A DNA stretch of 64,000 nucleotides. Origin: Bin87 sp965222895 (lineage in GTDB: Bacteria > Chloroflexota > Dehalococcoidia > Lucifugimonadales > UBA3495). Position numbers and translations under genes: made by a program. The notes under the pieces are model-generated. The model was not told the origin of the DNA, searched no databases, and worked only from the letters and a program-made list of their open reading frames with translations. The stretch's first letter is position 1; every line of letters starts with the position of its first letter. Positions 1 through 7,963 of the stretch are shown piece by piece. The stretch covers positions 1,302,001-1,366,000 of the forward strand of contig CBDCVB010000002.1 of NCBI GenBank assembly GCA_965222895.1. The letters run 5' to 3'.

Positions 1-1
1 C

Positions 2-681
2 ATCGCCAGCAACTTTGGGATTGAGATAAAGCAAGTCATCGAACAGGTCGACGCCGAGGCTTGCAAGACCAAAGTATCCAGAGAAAAGACCAGGCATGGA
101 AAGCTGTTGTATTCCCCCTCGGAGATGAACAACGCCTTCAAAAACGGCCTCAAGTCTAAAGGTTGGGGAGAACGCAGAAACACCTTTTGGGTGGCTCCGT
201 ACGAAAAGCTCCTGCGGGGCATTTATAATTTGCCGGAAGGCGTTCAGAAAGCACGCATAGAAGATGCCGGTCATACGCCTATCATGTCATACAACCAAAC
301 GGATTTCTTGAAAGAACGAGTGGCGGTCGAAGTTCAATTTGGCAAGTATGCGTTTGTTGCCCACGACCTTTTTGTCAAGCATCTCAGCTTCTACGTAACT
401 GTTCACGTTTGAGGGGACGGAATTGATTTGCAGAGGACAATCCGTGCTTGGCTGCCCCTCCGCAAGAGGCCGGATAACCTTTAGATCCCCTCAAGTCTGA
501 ACAGTTACGCTTCTACGTATCCGAAATCATCGACGTAGGGGTGGAGATCCTTCCGATGAAAGAGCTGGAAAGAGAGATGTCGTCAGGCGTTCCATACTAC
601 GAACGGGACTTGATGAACGTAGTACGGCAAGGTCGTGGAGTACCGTCCGTCCCTTTGGTGTTGGTCGGAGTTACGCCGTGA
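2..681 (+). pseudogene. BglII/BstYI-family type II restriction endonuclease, interrupted by a miniature transposon
   Basis: The frame enters from the window edge, runs to a stop at 410-412, and resumes at 517. If the 114-bp insert (395-508) and one 8-bp target duplication are removed, a continuous protein ends at 679-681. It contains D-x8-E-x-Q (the D of NQTDFLKE, then EVQFGKY), the same spacing as the BglII catalytic residues Asp84, Glu93 and Gln95. Next come DLFVKHLSFY and, after the insertion, DVGVEILPMKEL, SSGVPYYERD and GRGVPSVPLVL, all typical of this family. As a nuclease it would cut DNA at a BglII/BstYI-like palindrome. No intact partner methylase lies beside it. The 5' end is outside the window. 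The insertion would remove the C-terminal third, so the gene is very probably dead. The family call is from recall of family motifs. Confidence 0.85.
395..508. mobile_element. 114-bp IS66-derived MITE in the restriction endonuclease gene
   Basis: The ends are perfect inverted repeats, GTAACTGTTCA and TGAACAGTTAC. The similarity extends inward to about 23 bp with three mismatches (TTGAGGGGA on both sides). The 8-bp sequence GCTTCTAC is duplicated exactly at 387-394 and 509-516. The same terminal 11 bp bound the two IS66-family elements at 6378-7832 and 34120-35572, and 8-bp duplications are characteristic of IS66. The element carries no coding capacity, so it was presumably moved by an IS66 transposase acting in trans. 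Confidence 0.9.
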
Positions 682-692
682 TTGGATGTTGA

Positions 693-941
693 AAACGGCG
701 CCTGTGTCGAGGCAAGGGATTGGGGTTGTACCTTGAGCATCTACCTTTGCAGCCCGCGTACCTGGCCGACGCTGATCCCAACCGTGCCTTGCTGGACCGT
801 CGTGTCGTGTGCGACTTGCTCGGGTTTGACTATGCAACCTACCGGGCCGTGCGTCGCCTCGCCCAAAAGTGGTGCGCCGAGCCCAGCGTCCACGGCGGCA
901 AGGCCCGGCCCGCAAATGCAACCTACGTGGAAGTGGAATAA
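693..941 (+). pseudogene. Unidentified C-terminal gene fragment
   Basis: An open stretch follows the endonuclease stop and ends at a TAA (939-941). It reads like a real protein C-terminus (DPNRALLDRRVVCDLLGFD, then YRAVRRLAQKWCAEPSVHGG). No good start is present, and a stop lies at 690-692, just upstream in the same frame. Its position directly after a restriction gene makes a remnant of the partner methyltransferase possible, but no methyltransferase motif is visible, so this is a guess. Nothing else is recognisable between 942 and 1145. Confidence 0.35.
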
Positions 942-1145
942 GCATAGTTCAGACGCAACGGCCCAAAATCCTGTCCATCCTGTCCATCCATGTAAATAGC
1001 CGCTTCCCCCTTGACGCAGACTTGACGGATAGCGGGACGGCTGGCCGGTAAGCGGGTTATAATGGCGGCAGTTTGGGCTTGCGTTTAATAGCTGTTGCTG
1101 AAACGTGAAGGGCTGGAACGTGCAGAATTGATAGAGTTGACGCGA

Positions 1146-2417
1146 ATGGCGGACGAAAATCAAAATCGACCCGATGGTGACTACGAGCGGCAGTTCATGC
1201 CGCCCGGACGCCGGGCCGGCGTACCCGATGCGCCGGCTGCTGAACCCGTTGTTGCGCCAGGTGTTGCTGTGCCCGGCGTTGTCGCGCCGGCCGTAGCAGA
1301 ACCCACGGCCCCGTCAACGCCCGACGACGCGGTGGCGGGACTTCCCGCCGGCGCGCCGGTGCCCGTAGCCCCCGACGCGGTTGCGGATACTGGCAACTCT
1401 CACGCTCCCGACCGGGATGCTGAACCCAGTCGTGACGGCTTGATGCCGCTGACTGCGGTGGCTACCGATGCGCATCGGCCCGACAGAGCTGTTGAGGCGA
1501 CGGCCTACGTGGAGGCCAACGACCTGTTCAAGATTTACAAGCCGGCCGATCTTGAGGTGGTGGCGCTGAGGGGCGTAGATATGACGGTGGCGCCCGGCGA
1601 ACTTATCGGCATCGTGGGCGCCAGCGGGTCTGGCAAAACGACGATGCTGAACATCCTGGCCGGCCTGGAGCGACCATCGGCCGGCCGCATCCGCGTTGGC
1701 GACCGGGATTTGCTGGACATCAGCGACCGGGAACTGGTGGAGTACCGGCGGCGGGAAGTGGGATTCGTGTGGCAGGCTACCGGGCGGAATCTGGTGCCGT
1801 ATCTGAACGTGCGTGACAACATTGAGCTGCCCCAGGCCATTGCGGGAACGGCCAGACAGCAACGCCGGGAGCGCGCGGCGGAGTTGCTGGACGCATTGCA
1901 GATGTCTGACAAGGGTCGCCGGTATCCATCTGAATTGTCCGGCGGAGAACAGCAGCGTGTGGCCATTGCGGTGGCACTGGCCAATAATCCGCCGCTGCTG
2001 CTGGCCGATGAACCAACCGGCGAGCTGGACACCAACATGGCCGAGGATGTGTTTCGGATGTTGCAGCGCATCAACCGGCGCTTTGGCGTAACGGTGATTA
2101 TCGTAACCCACTACGCGGGCATCGCGCGGTGGGTGGATCGGGTGGTGCGCATTCGGGATGGCCGCATCGGTTCCGAGTCATACCTCACGTCATCTTACCG
2201 CGGCAACTCGGGGCAGGAGCAGGAATACCTGGTGATTGACCGGGCCGGGCGTTTGCAGTTGCCGCGCGAACTCGCCGAGCGGTTGGCCATGGACGGATTG
2301 GCCAGCGCTAACCTCGCAGAGGACGGCGACGGGATAACGCTGCGGCCGGCCACCGCGCCCCATCGCAGCCGCAACCGCTACGACGGCAGCGGCGGAGAGT
2401 CGGGCGATGCGGGATAA
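1146..2417 (+). CDS. ABC transporter ATP-binding protein (MacB/LolD-like) with a Pro/Ala-rich N-terminal extension
   Basis: This is the ATPase subunit of an export-type ABC transporter, acting at the inner face of the membrane. The first ~110 residues are a low-complexity Ala/Pro/Val-rich tail, unusual for this family. The ABC domain follows with Walker A (GASGSGKT), the signature LSGGEQQR, Walker B (LLLADEPTGELD) and a switch His (IVTHYAG). The TGELD after Walker B is typical of the LolD/MacB/FtsE group. About 90 further residues of unknown function follow. ATG 1146 is chosen over the upstream in-frame TTG at 1095. The gene overlaps the next ATPase by 11 bp. No FtsX/MacB-type permease is present nearby, so the substrate is unknown. 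Confidence 0.85.
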   Translation: MADENQNRPDGDYERQFMPPGRRAGVPDAPAAEPVVAPGVAVPGVVAPAVAEPTAPSTPDDAVAGLPAGAPVPVAPDAVADTGNSHAPDRDAEPSRDGLMPLTAVATDAHRPDRAVEATAYVEANDLFKIYKPADLEVVALRGVDMTVAPGELIGIVGASGSGKTTMLNILAGLERPSAGRIRVGDRDLLDISDRELVEYRRREVGFVWQATGRNLVPYLNVRDNIELPQAIAGTARQQRRERAAELLDALQMSDKGRRYPSELSGGEQQRVAIAVALANNPPLLLADEPTGELDTNMAEDVFRMLQRINRRFGVTVIIVTHYAGIARWVDRVVRIRDGRIGSESYLTSSYRGNSGQEQEYLVIDRAGRLQLPRELAERLAMDGLASANLAEDGDGITLRPATAPHRSRNRYDGSGGESGDAG

Positions 2418-3156
2418 TAGCGCCGGGAGGCTTGAACCGTCCGCTGCCGGGGCCGACGGTGCCGGGGCCAACGGTTCCGCGGCCCTGGCCACCGAGCTGG
2501 TTACCCGGGAGTTTGGGCAGGGGGACAGCGCAGTACGCGCGGTCAACGAAGTGTCCATCCAGATTGGGCGCGGGGAGTTCGTTGCGCTGGTGGGTCGATC
2601 CGGGTCGGGCAAAACCACGCTGCTGAACCTGCTGGCCGGCCTGGACCGGCCGAGCGCCGGCCGGGTGTGGTTCGAGGGGCGCGAAATATCGCAGTCGCCG
2701 GAGAAGGTACTGGTGGGGTTGCGGCGAGAGCGGATCGGGTTTGTGTTCCAGTCGTTTGGGTTGATACCGCTGCTGTCGGCGTTTGAGAACGTGGAACTGC
2801 CCCTGCACATCGGCGGTGTATCGTGGCGGGAGCGGCGGCGGCGAGCCAACGAAGCACTGGAGCTGGTGGGCCTGCTGGGTCGGGCCGGGCATCGCCCCTA
2901 CGAACTATCGGGCGGCGAGCAGCAACGGGTTGCCATCGCCCGCGCGCTGGTAGCCGGGCCATCGGTGTTGTTTGCCGACGAGCCGACCGGCGAACTGGAC
3001 AGCGTAACCGCAGAAAGCATCGGCGGAATTATGCGCGAAATCGGGGCCAGGCGTGGCGTGACCGTAGTAACCGCCACCCACGACTTGATGCTGGCTGGCA
3101 TGGCAGACCGCCGGCTCCAAATGGCAGACGGGCAAATCGTTCCCGAGGAAGCGTAA
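2407..3156 (+). CDS. ABC transporter ATP-binding protein (LolD/MacB-like)
   Basis: A compact 249-residue ATPase of the same subfamily as the preceding gene. It has Walker A GRSGSGKT, a Q-loop in FVFQSFGLIP, signature ELSGGEQQRVAIARAL, Walker B LFADEPTGELD and switch His in TATHDLM. The ATG lies inside the end of the upstream gene (11-bp overlap), so the two are probably translated together and could form a heterodimeric nucleotide-binding pair. They would power a permease not found in this window. Typical substrates of the family are lipoproteins, macrolides or peptides. No specific one can be named here. Confidence 0.9.
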   Translation: MRDNSAGRLEPSAAGADGAGANGSAALATELVTREFGQGDSAVRAVNEVSIQIGRGEFVALVGRSGSGKTTLLNLLAGLDRPSAGRVWFEGREISQSPEKVLVGLRRERIGFVFQSFGLIPLLSAFENVELPLHIGGVSWRERRRRANEALELVGLLGRAGHRPYELSGGEQQRVAIARALVAGPSVLFADEPTGELDSVTAESIGGIMREIGARRGVTVVTATHDLMLAGMADRRLQMADGQIVPEEA

Positions 3157-3215
3157 CCGGGAAACGGCGCCGGAGCGGGTGTCGGGGTTTTTCGGGTGTC
3201 GGCAACGATCTGGGT

Positions 3216-3565
3216 GGTCCTTCGACAGGCTCAGGACGAACGGGGATTGGTGGGTGGCTATTCGGCGGGCTTGGGGTGATCCTTCTACAGGCTCAGGATG
3301 GGCGGGGTAATGGTGGGTGATCCTTCGGCGGGCTCAGGACGAACGGGGGGAATTGGTGTCATGCGTACCCACTTTGATCTGTCATTGCGAGGAGCGTAGC
3401 GACGTGGCAATCTCGATGAGGTTGAACACACGTCGGCGTACCGCCGTTGCTATGGCGCCGAGATTGCCCGCGCTACGCTCGCAATGACAAAGTGGGCAGG
3501 CATGAGTCGGTGCGGCCATTTGGCGGGCTTGGGGTGATCCTTCGACAGGCTCAGGATGAACGGGA
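3216..3565. repeat. Cluster of short dispersed repeats, consensus TCCTTCGACAGGCTCAGGA
   Basis: Four copies of a ~28-bp unit (TCCTTCGACAGGCTCAGGA followed by TGAACGG or close variants) lie near 3219, 3281, 3321 and 3538, all in the same orientation and mixed with GATTGGTGGGTGATC linkers. Two more occur near 33840-33890. They fill the intergenic space between the ABC ATPases and rpsU and contain no plausible gene. Confidence 0.7.
3361..3502. repeat. Long imperfect palindromic repeat, family R2, copy 1
   Basis: The unit starts ATGCGTACCCACTTT and ends AAAGTGGGCAGGCAT. Just inside are GTCATTGCGAGGAGCGTAGC and its inverted counterpart GCTACGCTCGCAATGAC. The centre carries GTTGAACACACGT and GCCGTTGCTATGGC. 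Related copies lie at 33947-34111, 38472-38602 and 59879-60088, with a half copy at 46275-46330. It has no coding capacity and could form a large hairpin as RNA or single-stranded DNA. Confidence 0.75.
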
Positions 3566-3691
3566 ATTGGTGGGTGATCCTATGGCGGGCTCGGGATGGG
3601 CGGGGAGGATCGGTTTGCCGACGTTGCTTGCATCGTGTTATATTTCGGTCAACCAATAAACAATTATTAGCAGGTACTGCTGGAGGTTTGC

Positions 3692-3877
3692 ATGGCTTAT
3701 GTGACCCCGCGAGAAGGGGAGAACCCAGAGAGTTTGGTAAACCGGTTCCGGGCTTCGGTGCAGCACGCCGGGATTCTGCGGGAGTTGAAAGACCGCCGTT
3801 TCTTCCGGTCTAAGGCGCAGAAAGAACGGTTGGCCGCACAGCGCGCTGCCAGGCGTCGGCGTCGGCAACGTCGGTAG
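3692..3877 (+). CDS. rpsU: 30S ribosomal protein S21
   Basis: This 61-residue basic protein matches bS21: an N-terminal MAYVTPREGENPESLVNRF, a central helix with LRELKDRRFF, and an Arg-rich C-terminal tail ending RRRRRQRR. It binds the small subunit near the 3' end of 16S rRNA. A GGAGG sits 8 bp before the ATG. It stands alone between a repeat cluster and an FmdB-family gene, without the dnaG/rpoD linkage seen in Proteobacteria. Confidence 0.93.
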   Translation: MAYVTPREGENPESLVNRFRASVQHAGILRELKDRRFFRSKAQKERLAAQRAARRRRRQRR

Positions 3878-4074
3878 GCTCCGGACGGTAGGCACCGGGC
3901 AATTGCAGCGACCGGAACCCTTCGCAACCGCAGAGGGGTTTGCGGGTCGCGGATGTCCGAGTAAATTGACCGGCGGTGGGCAGGGTGCTACACTCGCCGG
4001 CAGGCAGTTTTGGGGCGCGCTGGACGATGCAATAGCGTCGTGGGGCAGCGCCCATTTGATGAAGGAGGGCTAGT

Positions 4075-4419
4075 TTGCCTCGCTACGATTATCGGTGTAC
4101 GGGATGCGCAACGGAATTTGAGCTGGTCCAGACATTCAGCGAGGCCGGCAGTGGCGAATGTCCATCATGCGGCGGGGCGGGTCAACGGGTTTTTCACGCC
4201 GTGCCGGTGATTTACAAGGGCAGCGGATTCTACACCACCGATTACGGCCGGCCCAAGCGTCCATCGGAAAGTTCCGAAGGCAAGGAAGCCGCGGCGACGT
4301 CATCCAACGGCAGCAACGGCAATGGCGATTCCTCATCAAGCAGTAGCGAGAAGAGCGAATCCTCGTCGCCATCCGAGTCGACGACTCCGGCGGCGGCTGC
4401 CGGTGGAGATTCGGCATAG
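4075..4419 (+). CDS. FmdB-family zinc-ribbon protein
   Basis: Starts at TTG behind AAGGAGG. Residues 1-45 form the FmdB zinc ribbon: PRYDYRCTGCATEF supplies the first CxxC and GECPSCGG the second, followed by the family-typical VIYKGSGFYTTDYGR. The C-terminal half is a Ser-rich low-complexity tail. The family is often called a putative regulatory protein, but its molecular job is not established. A degraded relative of the C-terminal part of this domain survives at 51253-51351. Confidence 0.85.
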   Translation: MPRYDYRCTGCATEFELVQTFSEAGSGECPSCGGAGQRVFHAVPVIYKGSGFYTTDYGRPKRPSESSEGKEAAATSSNGSNGNGDSSSSSSEKSESSSPSESTTPAAAAGGDSA

Positions 4420-4450
4420 CGGCTCTCCGCGTCGGGCTGTTACGAGGTCC

Positions 4451-4479
4451 AAAAGGCCGCCCATCCAGTGCGGCTTTTT
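4451..4479 (+). terminator. Rho-independent terminator-like hairpin
   Basis: GGCCGC and GCGGC pair around a short loop and are followed by TTTTT. It lies 30-60 bp after the FmdB-family stop. Confidence 0.55.
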
Positions 4480-4547
4480 GCTGTCCCAGGGTAATCCAAC
4501 CACGCCGCGAGTCAGTTGGGTATTGCCCGTCAGTTGAGTATTGACGG

Positions 4548-5012
4548 ATGCGCGCGCTGCTGCAAAGGGTAACGTCGGCGTCGGTTAGCATCGAAGGGGT
4601 GGCGGTGGGCAGCATCGGCCCGGGGCTGGTGGTACTGCTGGGAGTGGCGTCCGGCGATGACGAGGCGGAGGCGCGCCACATCGTGGACAAGGTGGTGAAC
4701 CTGCGGATTTTTGCCGATGCGGAGGGACGGTTCAACCGGTCGGCGCTGGACGTGGGCGGCGAGCTGCTGGTGGTTTCTCAGTTCACGCTTTACGGCGATA
4801 CCCGTCGCGGACGCCGCCCCGACTTCACACGGGCGGCACCACCCGAGGACGCCAAGCGCCTGTACGAACAGGCGGTGACGATGTTCCAGCAAACCGGCCT
4901 GACGGTGGCGACGGGAGAGTTTCAGGCGTATATGCAGGTGCGTCTGGAGAACGATGGGCCGGTTACGCTGCTGGTGGATAGCGCCGACCGGGCTCGGCCA
5001 CGGCGGGAATGA
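4548..5012 (+). CDS. dtd: D-aminoacyl-tRNA deacylase
   Basis: This 154-residue protein starts MRALLQRVTSASVSI and has the two DTD hallmark motifs: SQFTLYGDTRRGRRP (SQxT motif, residues ~78-92) and the C-terminal NDGPVTLLVDS (Gly-cisPro-type NxGPxT motif). It hydrolyses D-amino acids, and glycine wrongly attached to tRNA, from mischarged tRNAs in the cytosol. The length is standard for bacterial Dtd. The gene converges with the DinB gene, with a shared terminator hairpin between them. Confidence 0.95.
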   Translation: MRALLQRVTSASVSIEGVAVGSIGPGLVVLLGVASGDDEAEARHIVDKVVNLRIFADAEGRFNRSALDVGGELLVVSQFTLYGDTRRGRRPDFTRAAPPEDAKRLYEQAVTMFQQTGLTVATGEFQAYMQVRLENDGPVTLLVDSADRARPRRE

Positions 5013-5033
5013 GGCGGTTCGCCCTCGCCCCGG

Positions 5034-5054
5034 CCCTCTCCCGCCGGGAGAGGG
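5034..5054. terminator. Hairpin between convergent genes
   Basis: CCCTCTCCC, a 3-nt loop, then GGGAGAGGG: a perfect 9-bp stem between the dtd stop and the end of the opposing DinB-family gene. It is followed by TATATTTT on the + strand and is probably bidirectional. Confidence 0.6.
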
Positions 5055-5074
5055 TATATTTTGGAGAGGAAGTT

Positions 5075-5605
5075 TTAGCGGTGCCAGCCCATTCCTTTGT
5101 ACATCCCGCGCAGGAAGGCGATTTGGCCGCCGTGGGACACGCAGTCCCAGGTCATTTGGCCCAGGGCGGCGGCCACGGTGCGGGGTTCGGACACGGGCGG
5201 TATGATTTTGGCCTGCCGCATCTGGGCATCGGTGAGCGCCGGTAGGTACTCGCGCAGGGCAGTACGCACCTGCTCAAAGTAGTCCATCTGGACATTGCGA
5301 GACGGGGGCTGCCACTCGCGAACCATCTGGTGAGTCCAGCCGAGGCCCCGGCTCTCGCCGTCGGCCGGCATGGTGAAATGGCGCTCCCAGTTATCGTGGT
5401 CCCACAACTGGGGCAGGTCGCGCAGGCGGGTATGGATGAAGGAGTCGATGACGCGGGAGAGGTGCCAGAGGATCCAGGCCACGGAGTTGCAGTCGTCCGC
5501 CGGGATGCGGTGAAACTCGTCGTCGGAGAGGTCTCTGAGCGCGAGGTCGATGGTGGAAAAGTTGTTCTCCAGCGCGGAGATAAGGCCGTCGGCAGCAGCG
5601 GACAT
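5075..5605 (-). CDS. DinB-family protein (putative metal-dependent hydrolase/transferase)
   Basis: A 176-residue four-helix-bundle protein of the DinB/DUF664 type. Candidate metal ligands are the His of WHLSRVIDSF (~residue 49) and the His of VSHGGQIAFLRGMY (~residue 159), the usual arrangement. Some relatives are bacillithiol- or mycothiol-dependent transferases, but the substrate here cannot be told. AAGGAGG lies upstream of the ATG (at 5605). The neighbouring minus-strand gene is a carboxymuconolactone-decarboxylase-type protein. Confidence 0.85.
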   Translation of the reverse strand: MSAAADGLISALENNFSTIDLALRDLSDDEFHRIPADDCNSVAWILWHLSRVIDSFIHTRLRDLPQLWDHDNWERHFTMPADGESRGLGWTHQMVREWQPPSRNVQMDYFEQVRTALREYLPALTDAQMRQAKIIPPVSEPRTVAAALGQMTWDCVSHGGQIAFLRGMYKGMGWHR

Positions 5606-5665
5606 TGGTAGGCCTCCTTGCGGTGATGGTTAGCAGGCGGTGGCGGTTAGCAGGCGGTGGTTGGG

Positions 5666-6211
5666 CTAGGTGATTTCCGGCTGCACGCCCTCGGGCAGGT
5701 CAACTTCAAAAGCGGAGAGCACCTGGCCAACCAGCATATAGTGGCCGATGAGGGCGGTGATTCCCAGGGTTTTTTCGGTGCCGAAGTGGTTGCTGACGGC
5801 GTTGAAGGTTTCGTCGCTAATCTTATGGTTCTGAGCGAGTTCCTGCACGTATTTGACCAACGAAGCCTCGATGCCGGTCATGCCTTCCGGAGCCTTGCCG
5901 TTGGCGATGGCCCGGACGACGTCATCGGAAACGCCGGCCTGCCGGGCCAGCCGGGCGTGGGCGGAGAATTCGTACTGCTGCCGAATTTCGCGGGCAGTGG
6001 CGCAGATGACGATCTCCCTTTGGGCTTCGGTGATGTCGAGGTCGAAGCGCACGAAGGCTCCGGTGTGAGCCACGCGGGCCGCCAGGTCGGGGCTGTGCAG
6101 CAGGACGCCGTAGGGTCCGCGCACGCTGCCGCGGCTGCTGGCGATGGAATCAAAGAACCCCTGGTGTTCGGGAGATAGCTGCTCGCGGGTGATGTCGTTC
6201 AGACGGGCCAT
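5666..6211 (-). CDS. Carboxymuconolactone decarboxylase family protein
   Basis: A protein of 181 residues when started at the ATG at 6211, which has AAGGAG 8 bp upstream. The frame is open to 6328, but that extra stretch looks non-coding. The region with ARLARQAGVSDDVVRAIANG is the alpha-helical CMD/AhpD-like fold, and a second helical repeat contains the LIGHYMLVGQVLSAFEV stretch. No CxxC of AhpD-type peroxidases is present, so a decarboxylase- or hydratase-like role is more likely than peroxidase. The substrate is unknown. Confidence 0.8.
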   Translation of the reverse strand: MARLNDITREQLSPEHQGFFDSIASSRGSVRGPYGVLLHSPDLAARVAHTGAFVRFDLDITEAQREIVICATAREIRQQYEFSAHARLARQAGVSDDVVRAIANGKAPEGMTGIEASLVKYVQELAQNHKISDETFNAVSNHFGTEKTLGITALIGHYMLVGQVLSAFEVDLPEGVQPEIT

Positions 6212-6377
6212 GTGTTGCGCTCCTTGATGATTGATCGGATTGGCGAATTGGTGCGCCGGATGATGCGATGGCAATATACCGTTGCCGGGCGTCCGGGGGC
6301 AAGTTGACCGCAACCCCCCTGCGGTCAAAAAGAGGTGGTGAAGCTGTGCCTCGGCGCTGCCAGCTGGCTGAGGCGGG

Positions 6378-7832
6378 GTAACTGTTCAGAGTTAAGGGGA
6401 GGAGAGCAGTTGCTGGCAGGCGACGATGGGGTTCATACCGCGGGCGCGCCAGGTACCGAACAAGGACGCCAGGGTCATCTTGCTGTTGCTGCCCCGTTGC
6501 GACCGGGTGCCGCCGCTGACCTTACGGCTGATGACCAAGTGGCGCAAACTCCGTTCGGCGGCGTTGTTGTCCGGCGGCACGTCCGGTTCGGCCACCAAGA
6601 TGAAGAGTTCCTTGATATGGCGCTTGATGCGTCGGCACAGTCGAGAGGGTGGGGCAGACGGGTCGTTGAGGAAAGGCGGACAGATGGCGAGCAGTCGTCG
6701 TTCCAGAGCCAATTGGGCGGCGCGCCGTCGCTTGGCCTGGGGATGGGTGCAAGCTTTGGCCTGGGTATAGAGTCGGTGGAGGGCGTCCGCCCAGCGCGCC
6801 GATTGTTCATCATGAGGATTGTTCATCATGAGGGTAGAGGGTGCGCAGGTCGTGGCTGTCGCGCCGCAGGTGAGCCCAGCAGCGCTGCTGGGGGCCGTCG
6901 TAGTGGTGGTAGGCGACATAGAAATCGCTGACCAGCACGCCGGAGAATGAGTCGCCCAGGGCCGCAGCCACGATTGCCTTGCCGCGGCCCCGACGCCGGA
7001 AGTAGCGCTCGGTGGGGGTGCTGAAGGTCCACAGGTAGCCGTTGCTGCCGTCTTCGCGCCAGCCGGTTTCGTCGGCGTGGACCACTGGGCTGGCGCGGAT
7101 GCGGTCCAGCAGCTCGGCCACCGCCGGTTGGGCCTGGTGCGCCGTCTGATGGATGGCGTTCACAATGGCGCCGACACTGAGGTGCAGCTGGTGGACGGTG
7201 CGGAGATACCATTGGATGCTGCGGATGGGCAACCGGCCTGCTTCCCGCAGGGTGGTGATGAGACTGATTACGTTGATGCCGAGACGCTGCCGACCCATGA
7301 CCACGCCGTCCAGTTCCGCCTGGGGCAGCCGGCGTTGCTGACACCCCGGGCAGGTTCGGGCGATCTAGACGTGCTCGGTAACTTGCGCCGGAACCAGGGG
7401 CAACTCGATGACTTCGCGGGTGCGCTGGGTCCAGCCACCGGACAACTGGGTTCCGCAATCGGGGCAGTTCTCCACCCGATGGGTGGGCGTCAAGCGCGGG
7501 CGGGCGAAACCGTGACGCCGTTGCTTGCTGGGTTCTTGTTGCGCCGGTGGCTTCCGGCCCGATTTCGTCTTGAGGCCAGGCATTCGGGACGGGCCGCCCG
7601 GTTTGATCTGACCTTCCAGTTCGGCAATACCGCTCGCACCGCTCAATCACCCTCCGCTGCTCCAGAACGGTGGCCTGCAACTCGGCGATGATCGAGATGA
7701 GAACATCGTGGTCGGCGGCGGTCAGGTCAATCTCGGTATCCACTCCCCTTATATGACATAACCACCTCCCATCGTGCCAGCACCCGGCAAACCACCTGCG
7801 GCCAATTCACCTCTCCAAGTCTGAACTGTTAC
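6378..7832 (-). mobile_element. IS66-family insertion sequence, decayed copy
   Basis: Bounded by GTAACTGTTCA at 6378 and TGAACTGTTAC ending at 7832 (one mismatch). It is 1455 bp, almost the same length as the intact copy at 34120-35572 (1453 bp). The flanking octamers do not match, so no target duplication remains. Its single transposase gene is broken (see 6392-7743). The layout, one TnpC-like gene without tnpA/tnpB, corresponds to the ISBst12-type subgroup. Confidence 0.85.
6392..7743 (-). pseudogene. IS66-family transposase, inactivated
   Basis: Comparison with the intact protein at 34209-35564 shows the same domains: an N-terminal coiled coil, zinc finger NCPDCGTQLSGG, the DDE core with HADETGW and SDFYVAYHHYDG, and a C-terminal NNAAERSLRHL. 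The frame is broken near the N-terminus by indels. A TAG replaces the Tyr codon of the intact EHVYIAR at 7365-7367. A tandem duplication of ATTGTTCATCATGAGG near 6808-6833 shifts the frame again. It is not functional. Confidence 0.88.
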
Positions 7833-7886
7833 CGGAGGGCGGTTTGGTTGACGCCGAACGGCGGGCCTTGCTACACTCGTGAGCAC

Positions 7887-7963
7887 GGGCGGTTAGCTCA
7901 GTTGGTTAGAGTACTTGCTCGACACGCAAGAGGTCAGTGGTTCGAGTCCACTACCGCCCACCA
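7887..7963 (+). tRNA. tRNA-Val (GAC)-like, with C at position 33
   Basis: The cloverleaf is complete: acceptor GGGCGGT/ACCGCCC, D stem GCTC/GAGT, anticodon stem CTTGC/GCAAG with loop TCGACAC, T stem AGTGG/CCACT with TTCGAGT loop, then A and an encoded CCA. The anticodon reads GAC (valine). The base before the anticodon is C, where nearly every tRNA has U33, and the last D-stem pair is G-U. This could be a functional variant or a tRNA decaying after element integration. A recombinase remnant abuts its 3' end. Confidence 0.85.

Noticed and set aside
693..941. Cognate methyltransferase of the BglII-like enzyme
   Set aside because: No methyltransferase motif can be seen in the fragment; only its position suggests it.
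3216..3565. CRISPR array
   Set aside because: The repeats are irregularly spaced, differ from each other, recur elsewhere as single copies, and no cas genes are present.
6370..7840. 8-bp target duplication around the decayed IS66
   Set aside because: The octamers GAGGCGGG and CGGAGGGC do not match.
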